Shown in pieces: positions 21,721 through 34,429 of a stretch of 64,000 bases of DNA; within the stretch, counting starts at the first letter, position 1; each line of letters starts with the position of its first letter. The notes beneath the pieces were generated by a model. The model ran no database searches. It was not told the origin of the DNA and saw only the letters and a program-made list of their open reading frames with translations. This DNA is from Angiostrongylus vasorum (lineage: Eukaryota; Nematoda; Chromadorea; Rhabditida; Metastrongylidae), in the NCBI GenBank assembly GCA_018806985.1, contig JADANN010000203.1, positions 1-64,000 on the forward strand. Direction: 5' to 3'. A program made the translations under genes and the position numbers.

Positions 21721-23975
21721 AACCTGTCTATTCTTCGAAAAATAAAGTTGGTCGAAATTTCGGTCCTCGGCGTTTCAAACACACCTTTGCTGCAATGTCG
21801 TTCAACATTTTTTTAACAGCGTACACTCATATTGATGATTATTAAGGTCGTCCATGAGACTTCATCTTAAAATTTGTTCGGTGGATGTGAACGATTTATG
21901 TGCTTCATTGTGATTGTAATCCACCGTTCATCAGTGGTGGGTAGGTGGTTCTAAAGCGAAGTTGATCCAAGGAGAAGAAGACAGCGCCAATCCGATGATT
22001 TCCTTTGTAATCCTTGCTATGGAGAATGTCACCCACTTGAAGCGAGAAATGGGTTTTAGTTAACTACAAAAACTGGTTTGCTGGCGTCATTTGCCAACTA
22101 ATTAAGAAAAGTACGAATGCTTTTAAAACTAAATCGTCACTGAATTTTTCAAAAATTTGAAGCTCACTTTGCACATTTCCGATCGCTCAAGAAAATTCCG
22201 GCGATAGAAATATGGAAACATTGGCATCATTGTAAGAAATATAGAAAAGTTTAAGGCTCAATTCCCACTCAGTGCAACACTACGGACCTGAACGGGGAGA
22301 ACACCTCAAGCAGCGTAAACCGCGAAAGGTGAGAATATTGGTAAAGCTCACGAACCTTTTTGAGAGCGCTTTTCAGGATTTTTCACTGACTAGACCGTTA
22401 GACAAAACACTTCCAAGCTGCATCGACTTGGTGGTTCTTTAGTCACTCGCACTTTTGATGGGGAGCTGTCTATGTGGAAACACAATACGATCCGCACAAA
22501 AGTGGCAGCCATTTAGTTGTCCACAGGAAGTCATTTAGTAGGCTTCTAGCAGTGAAACGGAATTACTTGTTTATGATGAAATCTCTATTGATGCAACCTT
22601 GGATACAATATTTTTAGAGCTTCGTCCACTTCTACAAGGAGAAATAATGACAAGCAGAATGAAACCTTTTTATGCTTTGCTAAATCGACTCAGTTTGTAC
22701 AATCATAGTCACCGGTCCTTGTTTCTCGTCGGAATGAGAGTTACTTCCTGTTCACAAGATAACAGAAAAATACCCATGGTTTCTGTGTCTTTTCCAGCTG
22801 TAGTTGTTACTTGATTTTAATGAGAATCCGAATTCGTATTTAATTCCGGTATGGTTTCATTCTATCAAAATGAAGAAGTTTTCAGGTCTCCAAGAGCGAT
22901 TTTTGTGCTTCCTAGTAATCCACATGAAATGACATCTTGGCACAATTAGCCCTCACAATCCTAGATAAATCAGTTTCGTAAAGCGGTAAAACTCCAGATA
23001 CACCTCTGAGGTTCTGCGCTTATAAAGTTTACTGGACATTCCGGCATGACAATAACGGTTTCGCAGTGAATTTCTGAAAATGCGAAATCTAGTTGGAAAA
23101 ACAAGAGAGGTACTTTTCAAAAATGAGTCTATCGGAATGCGACCATCTAAATTCTTCAATGATTGAAGCACTGGCAAACGTAGTGTTTCCCTTACATACC
23201 TTCAAATCTTATAACACCACGAAAGTGGACTACAAGTAAATGTGGATCTCCCTCTTAATTATTGCATAATCGTAAGATAAAATTCCACGGATTAACATGT
23301 CAGCAAACCAAAATCGGAAACTTCTATGAAGAGGGCAAAGAATTGGTGCACAGTTGTTTCTTGTTTCGACAGATATGAAGCTATAATCTGCGAGTGGACA
23401 ACATCCGGAGTGGTGAAATGGTGCACGCCAAAGGACACCGACAAAAGGACGACAACTGTCGATCAGTAAGCCGCTAGCACTTTTCGTCTCAACTAGTTTT
23501 GAACACTAGACTTCCTCAACAAGATTAATAGAAACTGGGAGCGAGCGACCATCTTAGAAAGCACAGCGAGGTGTAGTAGTGGGTCGGCGATGCTGGCCCT
23601 TTCCTATTTCCATCTACGTGAAGATGCTTCATCTTGTAGTGATGGAAGCATTCGAATAAGCAGTGGTAAAACAGAAATTTCCTGCTCAGTACTTAAAATA
23701 TGCTTACAAGAAAATCGATTTCTTTTCACTTTCATTTTTGCTAACCAGTTTCCTCAGCGAATGTGAAAAACAATTCATGAGAAACGAACCTGCTCGAAAT
23801 TATTAAACTGTTAGAAATTAAGAAGTAAAAAGCCTCCCAACGACCGTTTAACAACACGATGAAGACCGGGAACGGGACGTAGGGATAGTATAGGGTGGGG
23901 ATTGGGAAAACTGAAGGTGAAAGAAAACGTGGTCTTTTTTAAACGTCATCCGGTTGGTTCACGCTAGTAGACATG

Positions 23976-24295
23976 ACCATTTCGCGACGGGCGGGCAACT
24001 GCTCTTTTTGTTTAAATTTCTAAAGCATTTTCATTACAATGAAGTATTACTTGTTCAGCAATGATAGGTTCTATCGTTCTTCATTTATTTCATTTCATCA
24101 AGCATATAGAGCTTGTTTAGTGCTTATTTAGCCTATGAGATGACATGCGCTGTAGTACTAATAAACCAACTTTTTGTTTTGTATTCTCGCTGAAAATATT
24201 ACACTACTCTACCCACGATGAAGGTGTGAGGTAGAAAAAAGGCAACTCGAGGTGAGGGGGACGACCAATATGAAGCATCAGTTATAGAGCACTAT
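23976..24295. other. Unassigned
   Basis: I see no gene, repeat match or RNA in this stretch. Confidence 0.4.
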
Positions 24296-24985
24296 GCCTC
24301 TAACCCCACGGATCTCCCTCACACTGGGGATCTCGAGCCGGTTAATCACAAAGCTACGCGGCGCGTCCGCAGGTGGCGGCTAGGGGGGTTATTCGCTGAC
24401 CAAAAGCGACCTTTGCTTCCCTGAGACGCAGTTGGATCCAGAAGGTGAACTCCCTGTTGCTAGGCGTATTCATGCATTCCTGTGCGGGTGCGTTCTCGCT
24501 TATGCGGATTGTATTCTACGAATCAATTCGGCGAAAAAGCCTGCAATCAAGTGACTGGGAATTGTGTGGGAGGCGGTTAGGAGTCGCCTCCAACAAACAA
24601 GCTCCATCTCCACTCTGAAAGAACCTGGCAAGTTGCCCGTGGGTAAACACAGCGTCCACGTTTAGATCCCAGCAAGCTCTACGTGGGCATCAAAATGCTA
24701 AACGCAGTGAAAAAAAACGGGTCTCATTCCCCACACCCCGAGAAGAGCCCCCAATTTCGCAGCGTTGGGTAGGACGAGTACTGAGAGGCTGCGAAAAATC
24801 TCAGTGGTAAATGGAAACGGCTTGAATTACGAAGAACTATGGTGATGATCTGTACCTGCAATGCTCGTACACTGCAACCGAGTCCTCGATAGAAGACTTG
24901 CTCATGCGAGCAAGAAGGATAAGATAAGACGTCATCGGCCTGGCCGAGACGAGAAGACGCCATCCATTCAACGTTAGTTTGCTAT
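24296..24985 (+). mobile_element. RTE-1 LINE, leader and start of endonuclease
   Basis: The leader starts at GGATCTCCCTCACACTGGGG and continues through CGACCTTTGCTTCCCTGAGA and AGGCGTATTCATGCATTCCT. The endonuclease start reads ICTCNARTLQ, then, after a frameshift, SSIEDLLMRARRIR, a stop, and DVIGLAETRRRHPFN (24,840-24,985). It is cut off there and followed by repeat R1 in reverse. Confidence 0.75.
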
Positions 24986-24999
24986 TAGTAAGGAGGTGG

Positions 25000-25180
25000 A
25001 TCCTGGTATCGGTCTACTCTCAGCTGGGCTTACTGGTGGAAACGCCGGACTGCTCCTCAGCTTGGGAGACCATGGCGGGAAACGAATCCCCCCACTGTAC
25101 ATCGCAGCCCGACACCCAGGAACAGTTCGCAGCCACGATGAGGTGGTAAACCGTTAGCAGGATGGCTTTTCTATACATAC
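25000..25180 (-). repeat. Interspersed repeat R1, head part
   Basis: This is the minus-strand R1 head, ending (plus strand) in AGCCACGATGAGGTGGTAAA, with GGTGGATCCTGGTATCGGTC at its inner end. It abuts the truncated RTE-1 endonuclease. Confidence 0.6.
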
Positions 25181-27100
25181 CTCTGCTAACCCTGGGTGTT
25201 ATATTGATACTTGCACAATATGCACACCAGATCATTACAAATAATGGCATCTTTATACTTTAATGATGACGACTTCAAATCGAGAGCAATCTTGAAACAC
25301 CAGTTAACATGATTTAATCGGTTTATCTCCGTTGTGCTGTATAGTCCTAAGTAGCACGGCACTACTAGTGACAGACGCTCGAAGAGCATAAAATAGATTA
25401 AACAGTTCAGAAAAAGTTCAAAAAAAAAGTAAAGAACATTCGAGAAAAAAAAGGAGGCAGAAAACAACAAAAGACACACAGAAGACAGAAAATAGAGTTC
25501 AGAAAACGACATATAAATATAATAAGAAAATAGTTACGATTTTCCCCAATGAGAAGATAGTTAAGAATAAGAATCTGTGTTAACAATTCTATAAATCTGG
25601 ATACACGGAACAGCGACGACATCTGTGCACCTTACATAGGCTTGTAATCCAGCTTTGTCCCGAACTGCTTAGCGTCACCAACCTAAAACGTTAAATTCGT
25701 AAACAGAAAAATTTCTGAACATGAAGCACAAAAACCTGTCAAAAAACTTTTTATGATTCAACACCTCATAAGCTGGTACACAAAAAAGCCGTTCTTGTGA
25801 ACAAACCTTGTCGATCACCTATTCTCGCTCAGCTTTAATCGCAAAGGATATGAAATAACCACACAATCTTTGTCGTATTGAAGGCTTACAATACATCTTC
25901 TATGGAAGTGAAGAAAAACAGCAGAAAGAAAACAAACCCGCTGTCGTTAACAGATTACAAATATCATTACAGGAAAAGCCATAGCATAGTCTCACTACGG
26001 CTTCATAATCGACATCACCAAGGTTCGGGATTGGATTTGCGAGAATTTCCAGACCTAATATGGATAAGCGAAGCGAGATTGACAAATGATGTTAATCCGA
26101 ACTAGTCTTATGACTAAAAAATATGATATAAAGTTTGACTTGAAGTGACTTCACCTTAAAAACTTGAGAAGCTGTAATCGACTTTACACCCTAGCGATGA
26201 CTGACACCTATAGAAGCCGTAAGAGTTTGCGAGAGTGATCAGTTCAGTACCTATAGTTCTCGTTTACTTCCCGGTGTTTTATCTTAACACATAGAACCAT
26301 GCTCCTACACTTTTTCTTACCAACTGACAGCTTATAGAACACAGACATTGTGTTGGGCTCGGGGCTCTGGTCGGAATAGACATAAACCCTGTGCTTAGAA
26401 AGATACAAGAAATTTGTGTATTTCAATGCAACACTTCGAAAAGCAGCCAGCAATGTGTTTGCATGAAGGACCACAGTAATAGGAAGTAAGTGGCACTTTA
26501 AATATCATTCATATACGTAAACCGACACAGCTAAATCTTTTTCACACTCCGATCATGTTCACACCCCACGAAGTCCTCTAGTTAACGAAGAATTGACGCT
26601 TATTTTCAAAAAACCACGAAGTCCATCAAGGCTGAAATTTAAGCGTCGTCCAGTCCGTAACGAAACGCAGATAAAGCGTCGTCGCGAGACTGTTGGATGA
26701 AATGTGAATATGTTGTGTCACCCTACAGATTTCACTTACCCGCTCTTTGGGCTCATTTCTGACCATGTCTTTTGCTTTTAAGCGTTTCGAAATGTAATTT
26801 ACAACACGACATAAAACAGCCACCAGAAGCACTCATGATGAGCACGAGTTTTCACCTGGACTCGTAACGAACAACAAAAAACCGTAGCCGGACATTGCCC
26901 ACTGTTTGGCGGCTAACTTTTCGCCAAAAAGAATGGGAAAAGAATGACCTCTTTCAGCAAAGTGTTATCCTCGCCATGATATGGAACTTGCTGGTATCAG
27001 CTCGAGTAGTCCATAGTCGACAAGTTTTTGGTATGATACAGATGCAGGGTTTTCATGTACCGCCCTTAATGGAGGATTCTTAATCGATTAGGCGCTAAGC
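25181..27100. other. Unassigned
   Basis: Mostly A-rich sequence (strongest at 25,380-25,620). Short frames such as those at 25,878-26,105 and 26,626-26,832 have no recognisable domain and no second copy in the window. Confidence 0.4.
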
Positions 27101-27104
27101 TAAA

Positions 27105-27330
27105 TGCACGTCACCAGGCTGAGCATAAGGTGTTCAACGCGGACCAAAACGACCTTGTCTCCTTACGACGCAGGTGGATAAAGAGGAGTAAGTCTCTGTT
27201 TCCACTGAGGCAAGTTGGAACATATCTCCTGTGTTTACATGCTGCGTACATACATACATAACATACACGTGCATACATGTAAGAGTCGGTTATTTCTCGC
27301 ATATGCTGATAGCATTTAGAGAATAGACTC
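27105..27330 (+). repeat. RTE-1 leader fragment
   Basis: A decayed copy of the leader seen at 7,004: GCGGACCAAAACGACCTTGT, then ACGACGCAGGTGGATAAAGA, then TCTCTGTTTCCACTGAGGCA. A short CATA-rich stretch (27,245-27,280) lies inside it. Confidence 0.5.
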
Positions 27331-27344
27331 CACTTCAACTCAGA

Positions 27345-29190
27345 GAAAGCCACTCTTGATGACAATGAATACTGTTCGTTCATTGGTGCAGCATGTCACC
27401 AGCGGAGTTCGAGTGCTGTAGTGAACGTTGGACGAAATGGACGTTGGTAGGGTTTCTGTAAAATAAGTATTCGACTGTACGAAAAAACTTTGTACTCCAG
27501 TTAATTGTGACTGATTAGGATTAGAAGGCTGAACAGAGTTCTTTTGAGGAATCGCGGATTTGAGAGTGATTTACTATTCCAACAAAGCCAAGAGAGTGGT
27601 TTCTGGAATTGTCCATAGTTCGTCGGATTGCCTTCGGTCTTAGTGTTCTTAGTTCAGCAGTGTCTGCGCTCAATAATTTCGTTCACGACAGCCTAGAAAT
27701 GGAGGCGTTGCATTTTCGCACTGAAAGATTTTAAAGGGATTAAGCCATAATTTTTTGGAAGAAATCGTTCTTCAACTTGTTCGTAGGGGGCTACTTGCAG
27801 GTGGAAAGTATCCAGTAATTGTAGGCAAATGATGATTATGCAAAGGATTCTCTGATTCTGGATAATTTGTTAATGATGTCAGTCTTCTTTCAAACGTTGA
27901 GTTTGTCCTTAAGATAGTGAATTCTCTCTTCTTCTGTTGAGGAAAAATTTTTGTCCGTCTCCAAGGATACAGGCTATGAATGATTCTTCTGTTAAGCCCT
28001 TTGAGTTAAGAAATGTGATGCTAAGGTTAATTTCGACGGCCTCTTAATCAAAGTGGGCACATACTGCTACTGGGAAAACTTTTTGCGAATCGATAGAACC
28101 AGAAGCTTGACAAAGCATGCATTTCAAAAGTAAGATAATTTTCAAGAACCTCTCTCCCACATCCCCTCATTTCTAAGTTTACCATCTGACCGGTCCTGTA
28201 AGGTATTACTGGATGGGCACTGTGGCATATAGCTGTTGTTCCGTGTCTATGAAGAAACTATCATAGTTGAGAATGAGTTCGACGTTTTCATCCAGATCTG
28301 CTAATATTAGGCTTATGCCATGGAGAAGTTTTGTGAGTTACCCTTGACTGAGTTCTCACAAATAAGGTATAAATGTGGAGCTGTGTAGTAGAATGTGTAA
28401 TGCTCTTCGCGTTTTTCTTGGTATCTGGTCAGAGGGAGTTAGTGTTGAACAGGATTACGAGATTATATAGGTGAAATCGCACTCTACGAAAAGCATGTTG
28501 TCAATCTATAAGCTGCTAGTCGTTGCGTGGTGTTTTCGGCACCGTTATCAGTTATTGTCAGTTACGTAATTAGGGGCAGTGTCTGTGTGCACATAATGTT
28601 CTACCACTACCACATGTCAGCAGCAATGTTGAGCCTATGATGTGTGCTCAGCTCCTCTGTCTGATGCTTCAATAAGCCTTGGTTGCGGAGTCACGCGTAA
28701 TAACAGGACATTTCTTTATCGTTGGATTCTTAGAATTTACCCGGAATTCGAGAGTTTACAGCAGCGATTTTCCTGCCTTCCTGTGCTGAATTGCTGACTT
28801 CTACTTCAAAATGCTTAGAGTGTTCCACGTTGTCGGCTAGACCAAATTCTTAGATTTTTAGTATGAGATCTGCGTCTGATGATGGCTTTCTTTCAGTCCA
28901 AATAAGGGCATTCGTCTGGCGTAGCTAAACGTCTATTGTTCAGTTGCTCATGCTTGTTAGAGTAGCATTCTTCTATAAAGTTCATTGTGTGAATAATAAA
29001 CAATAAAAAAAACAGTAGGCTGTAAATCCATGGACCGTTTATTCAATTTCCTTCAAATGGCAACTAATGCACCCTCATTTCAAGACGAATGTACCAGTGA
29101 AAATTCGAGTGCTATTGCTGTAGATCTTTTGGTGAATCAGATTCTTAACAGTAAACGGAGTCTAAAGTTTTGCTTTACATTCACTAATTT
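27345..29190. other. Unassigned, possibly decayed coding sequence on the minus strand
   Basis: No domain is recognised. On the minus strand 27,540-28,040 has a fairly open, protein-like frame (including EESFIACILGDGQKFFLNRR). About 28,900-28,990 has another (NFIEECYSNKHEQLNNRRLA). They could be decayed parts of the PLE next to them or of another element. Confidence 0.3.
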
Positions 29191-29199
29191 ATAGACTTT

Positions 29200-30140
29200 T
29201 GAACTATTTTTATTGCCATTTTTCACTACATCTTACTTTTTCCTGTCAAAATCAGCCATTTAATTTCATCGGGTCAAGGAATGTACATCAATATTTAGAT
29301 TTCCTTTCCAGTTTATGTTTATCATTTTGTATTTTTCTTTCTCTTCAGTCAAATTATTCGGAAACGGCAAATATACGTGGTTTTCAATAGCTGCTCAAGA
29401 GAGAATAGTGATGCTGAGTTGACCACTGTGACGTAGAACACCATCACTTCACTTTTCATCGAAATTTTCTCCTCTCCCTCATTCGTTGTTCGTTCGTCAT
29501 CTCTTAGCTTCTTCTTCCATTCTCTCTATTTCGTTTCATACCTTATTTACTTTGCTCTTCTAGTGTATTTAATTTTTCTCATTCTAGGGCATTATCCTAT
29601 GGTCTTATCTATCCGTTAGGCTATTTGCCGAGCCATTTCGCACGATTCTTCCTTTAGCTTCCTACTTACGCACACAGAAGTGGCTGTTTGAACCATGTTT
29701 CTCTCAAGCACCCTCTTTGTGTGAGGGGTGGGCAAGAAAAGGAAATAAACCAGGATGTTCTTGTTACTTGGTTTTCGCTACCACTTTGTCATGTAACCAC
29801 TAGTTGATAAGTTGACTTTGAACGTTGGGAAATGCAAGCCAGCTTTCTTTTGGTTTCTCCTCGGTTAATTTAACGTACTCAGAGTGCTCTTTCAATAATT
29901 CAAACAATTTGTCCATCTACTACTTCGTAGAGAGTATGAAAAAACAATCATCTATGTATCTGCGGCACAGTAGCGGCGTGAGGCCGAGAACCGGTTTTTC
30001 TATTCTAGACATAAACGCAATCTGTTCACCTGTTCATTAAATCACGTAAAAAATGGCCAACTAGAGAGCTAAGGGACTTCCGAAGGCGGCTTATTGGAAT
30101 TCCCGCGACCCACTTTCTATTAACATCGGCATTGATCAAA
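29200..30140 (-). mobile_element. Penelope-like element D, divergent reverse transcriptase fragment
   Basis: Minus-strand frames, with several frameshifts and stops, give FGSPLALQLAIFYVI (motif B, about 30,090-30,040), FMSRIEKPVLGLTPLL and CRRYIDDCFFILSTK (motif C, YIDD, about 29,995-29,930), MDKLFELLKEHS, EYVKLTEEKPKESWLAFPNV, TKWxRKPSNKNILVYFL and LERNMVQTATSVCV. A decayed connector (YLPFPNNLTEEKEK) may lie near 29,370. It keeps the catalytic box missing from PLE-A and C but is clearly older and from a different PLE lineage. Confidence 0.7.
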
Positions 30141-31018
30141 TAATTTTTTATATTCTTGTTGAGTAAACACGAGGACTTATTTTATTGTGTATTCACGAAC
30201 AACCTGGCGTCTCGGCGGATTCTGCTTCCTTTTCCATGCTCTGAGGAAGCCTAGATCCGTCAAGGGAGTCTGTTTTTTCGTGAAAAGAGGATAAAATTAC
30301 ATCTCGCGTTTGCTCAACAGGAATATAAAGACTTATTGTAATGTGTCTCGATGAGGTTTTCTACCTCATGTAACCTCTGGCTTCGTATTGTAACAACTCA
30401 GTAAATGCTATGCAGTCAAAATTGACGCGCGATGACGTTTATGGTGGCAGGTATCATAAACAACGATGACTTAAAAAACTGTTATATAGCTAAAGATCTC
30501 ACTTATCGTAAAACTTGAAGGATGGTATCCTCATTATAAGTCTCACCCAGCTGAATACATGAAAAGCTGTTGCGCACGAACCAGGGCGGTCAGAGGACTC
30601 GTTCTACCTTATGTCGGTCAATGAGACCATCGTTCATGGATGTGTAAATCTGTTTCGTCCATTTCGAGAATATCTGGGAGAACAATCCTCTGATGAAAGT
30701 AGTAGACTGCTAGAAGTACAGCTTGCCGATAAAGATGAAAAGCCCGCTTTTTTTTGTAAGATGTCTACATTGAAGACGATTGTGGTCAAGTACAATCATT
30801 CTACCTTTTCTGGCGATCGTTTAGTCTCGATCATCTGCTTTCACACTAACTTGCCCATAGTTTGCAACTCTCATTACTTTTATAAGTTTATGGCTCAAAA
30901 GTAACGAGAGAAAATTGAGGATTTCGTCGTAATAGTAATAATAGATTTCACATGTTTTTTTCATCTTCCATTGAGGATGAGAAGAACAGCTGATTGTTAT
31001 CCCATATGGTTGATGAAA
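30141..31018. other. Unassigned
   Basis: This may include decayed N-terminal PLE-D sequence on the minus strand, but I cannot identify any motif. The plus-strand frame at 30,611-30,904 has no recognisable domain. Confidence 0.35.
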
Positions 31019-31019
31019 A

Positions 31020-31320
31020 AGGGCGCTTGTGGCGCAATGGTCGAAGGTGCCCTGCAACACACACGTGGAATCGATCCCCGCACCCATAGCCCTAGCAAGT
31101 CTTCCATCCCTCGGGGTTGGCAAATTGGTACCAGACTTGTCTAGGAGGATAGCAGCACTAGCTCAATACATCGGCAGGCCACTGTGAGTCATTGTAAAGC
31201 CAGATATGCATTGAATCACCCCCCAACGATACTTAATGAAATCAAATGCATGGCGCATCCCTCATGGATTAGTCAACGCCGCGAACATTAGCCTTTTTAT
31301 GCTTTTATGGTTGACAAGTG
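31020..31320 (+). repeat. SINE-A copy (tRNA-derived)
   Basis: The head has A-box-like TGGCGCAATGGTCGAAGGTG and B-box-like GGAATCGATCC, in the spacing of a tRNA gene. A shared tail runs through GGCAAATTGGTACCAGACTT, AATACATCGGCAGGCCACTG and GCATGGCGCATCCCTCATGG. Three other copies lie at 46,160, 48,625 and 53,743, all minus. Confidence 0.75.
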
Positions 31321-32110
31321 CACTACCCTACGTCAAAAATTGATGCGAAGATGCTGAGCTAGGTCGCGTGTGACCCATGGACATTCCTCCCTGCTATTCA
31401 TAAGCGTTCTCGGCGTCCATACAAAAAGCCTCAAGAAGTTTGCGTGTTGGTGTTTGGGCATCCTGTGTGAGGATAGTGACTTTTATACTAAAATTGTCTC
31501 CGCTACGCTTTTGTATCCCATGCGTCCCTAGTGGGGTACTAAGTCCTCCTTTTTCGTTTACCATCTAGGTGTTAGTGGGGTCAATTTCGCTATCTGGTTG
31601 TCCTATACAAAGCTTGGAAAAAACGTATTATCGGTAATTCCCCAGTTTGCCTTTCGATACCTAGCATTTCTAGCTTAACCTTATAACGTAGTTGATCTTG
31701 AAATTCTATGGTTGCGCCTATTCTCGGACGAAGTTCTACAAATGCTGAATCACTACCGGCATAGAAAATTAAGCTCGAACCTCACACACGCATAAAAACG
31801 TGGTTTGGGCAAGATTAGAGAGCTTGTAACTCAAAATCTGTCCGTCTATCTGTTAGTAACCAAGGTTAAGAATTTGTAGTTATTCATGGCCAGCTGGATG
31901 TCAAAATATTAGAGGAAAACCTCAACGATGTTTCTCTCTAACGACAATCCACTTAAAAGGAATATATAAGTCAATACCGAAAATTAAATAGGAAGTGGGT
32001 CAACACGGCGAAAACAGCGGTTTAGAACCTCCAATTATTTCTCAGCTAAAAGGTGAACATCTAATTCTCCCTGTCCCTTTGCTTGCGTATCAAAACACAT
32101 AAGCTTATTT
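31321..32110. other. Unassigned
   Basis: I see no gene, repeat match or RNA in this stretch. Confidence 0.4.
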
Positions 32111-32120
32111 CAACTGATGT

Positions 32121-32180
32121 TGAAATGATGATATTGATGACTGAATGATGATGATGATGATATTACGATGATCAACTGAT
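32121..32180. repeat. GAT-rich simple repeat
   Basis: This is an interrupted run of GAT units (for example TGATGATGATGATGATATTA). Confidence 0.7.
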
Positions 32181-32388
32181 GATATTGGTCCACTGATTAG
32201 ACCTACCATCAGCTGTATAGGCGGCCAACGGCTAGAGTAGCGTCGTTCCTAAACCTTATCCTGACCCAGTTGTTAAAATTCATTGCAACCCATCTACCTA
32301 ACATCAAAATATTCCTAGATCTATTTATTTATATGATCTTATAAACGGTTCTTATTGAGTTGATGCGAGGTTGACGTGGGTCTTCTTT

Positions 32389-32390
<2 letters not shown>

Positions 32391-32446
<56 letters not shown>

Positions 32447-32508
32447 GTTGTGTTGTTGTTGTTGGTTGTTCTTGGTTGTCGGTTGTTGTTGTTGGTTGTT
32501 GTTGTTGA
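32391..32508. repeat. TTG microsatellite
   Basis: About 120 bp of TTG repeats, pure at first and interrupted toward the right, run up to the left edge of the LTR at 32,509. On the minus strand it translates as polyglutamine, which is not evidence of a protein. Confidence 0.85.
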
Positions 32509-33858
32509 TATAGAGAACTTCTCTCTGGGAAAATTCTCTATCTTTCTAAACAATAGCATTTGATGTCCATATATGGCCGCCTCACAGTCGCACACCAAAC
32601 ACCGCAATGTAACTTCTATAACCTATTCAGTCAACTATGTTCAGTGTTTCAGGCACGGTAGCGATTTCAGGTTTGACTTCAGTAGCACACCAACAATGGC
32701 TTATCCGAACGAGGAGAAGTAACAGTGGAACAGTTTACTAGTTGCTTTGCGAAACAATGAAGCCAAAGAAGTTGATATTTGAGCCAGTTAGGTACAGTCT
32801 ACTGCAGTCCACGATCAACAATCCAGATTAACCGCGGATGCATACGCATGCGGCCCCCTGCAGCCAATATAAGCCAGGTGCCTTCGACGGCGGCGACATA
32901 CCACCACTCACCATACCCTCCGAGCGGTAACGCGGATAATCCGCTCCTCACAGCATCATTCCCTTGTCATCCTCAATCACCACAACTCATTCACAGTCAT
33001 ACTCACTCATTCTTATCCATTCACATTCATCTTTCAGTAATCAGAAGATTATTGTATCTAGTTTCTTAGCTTGTCTACGGCGCAATGTCAGTAGTGGCGG
33101 GTGTTTCCAAATGCGTTATGTTTGCAACGCCATCGGTGGCATGTACCATTCCTCCCGCATTGTACACCATGCGTACAACGCCGCTGAGCGGCCAACTTAT
33201 GCTGCGTATTCTGTTAAGCCGCTATAGGCTTATCAGTTTCCAGCCATTATCGTACTGGCCGTTGACTCTTAGGCAATGATGGCACTCATCGATGCTTCAC
33301 GTTGCTGACATAGCGTTATCCACGACCAGCCGCCTGACTGTGTTCCGTAGATGACTCATCACTTACTGTTCTCATTGATCCACTAAAATGCACCTCATCG
33401 CTATAGTGTTGAAATCTTAGCTCAGCCGAAAATACGACATGCCTATACCTCTCCGCCCCAGCATACTGTCTCCCTCAGCCGCCGCGCCGGCCGCGGATAG
33501 ACGCGACGCGGCATCGCTCACGGCTAACCAATGGTTACTTCTTGGTAATTATTCATTATTACTGTTAATGTAGTTGTGTTAATTACTTATTAATGCTATA
33601 GTAATATTTGAATGCCATTATCTCGTTGTTAGCCTCACTTCAGTACTAGCCTTAGCACCTCATAGCTTTAACTCACGTCATTCCTCTACCATTACTTCTC
33701 CATCGTTACTACTAGGTTGTTAATGTTATATTTATGTATTAAAGGTTTAGTTACCCAAGTGTGAGGCTGGTAGATCAATACATCAACCAAAAGACCCCCC
33801 GTGGCTTATATTCTACACAAACTGAACCGCTAGTAGCCGCCGCTGACTAGCCGTTACA
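32509..33858 (+). mobile_element. 1.35-kb LTR, plus orientation
   Basis: It matches the reverse complement of 37,746-39,098 almost exactly; an 87-residue frame at 32,964-33,227 is identical to one at 38,378-38,641. In the better-kept right copy the ends are TGTAGAGAAC...GCCGTTACA, the TG...CA of an LTR; here the left end has decayed to TATAGAGAAC. A possible polyadenylation region (TATTAAAGGTTTAGTTACCC, 33,735-33,760) precedes about 100 bp to the end. There is no gag or pol frame and no primer-binding site after GTTACA. It sits between a TTG microsatellite and RTE-1 leader sequence. A solo LTR is the best reading. Confidence 0.65.
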
Positions 33859-33864
33859 CGTACA

Positions 33865-34230
33865 TTGTAAGCACAGATTGCCACCTTAGCCCATCGGGAT
33901 CTAAACAGTGCAGAATGTCCGTGAGATAGCAGCCTCTCCGTACTCATCCTAGGCTTTTGGCCCAATTGACTCGTAAAATACAACCGGCATAATCTTGAAC
34001 GCACCCAAACACGCGTTTATGAACACGCCTCGTAAATTCAAACAGTATGTACCAAATCGGCGCAGAAGAAACAGGAAATCCATTCCCTGGATCCAACTGC
34101 GTCTCAGGGAAGCAAAGGTCGCCTTTGGTCTGCGGCTAAGTCCCTATCCGCCACTTGGGGACGGGCCACTTAGCCTGGCGACCAACTGGCGCGAGATCCC
34201 TCATTTGAGGGACCTCCGTTGTAATGATGA
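33865..34230 (-). repeat. RTE-1 leader and start of endonuclease region
   Basis: This is the minus-strand leader as at 7,004-7,370: CTGCGTCTCAGGGAAGCAAA and AGGGATCTCGCGCCAGTTGG (read on the minus strand for the latter). The LTR at 32,509-33,858 begins just where the endonuclease frame would start. Confidence 0.65.
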
Positions 34231-34429
34231 ATACAGTTGCGTATTAAAACTCATAGTAGAGCTACATAAACGGAAGTTTTCTTTTGAATTGCTGTTTGAT
34301 TATCGTCAAAGGTAGATCTTGGTTGTACTAAAATGCCTCCATATCGTAGTTTGTGTTGTGTTGCTTGCGATTATTCTTCATTACATATGGGAAAATCTAC
34401 GAAGCCATAAAATCGACGTGCTTGAAAAA

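Larger units (their letters stand above)
18200..23975 (-). repeat. Long unclassified repeat X, copy A
   Basis: It matches copy B (54,341-57,990, same orientation) and copy C (59,070-62,285, inverted). It lies on the N-terminal side of the PLE in all three, so it may be a long PLE leader or an older repeat the PLE was duplicated with. Copy A is enlarged by a 1,554-bp insertion (19,207-20,760) and a tandem duplication (19,020-21,720). Short frames that recur in all copies are noted under findings. No domain is recognised. Confidence 0.7.

Noticed and set aside
32329..32607. Minus-strand frame with a long polyglutamine run
   Set aside because: It is the TTG microsatellite read in reverse, with no conserved flanks.
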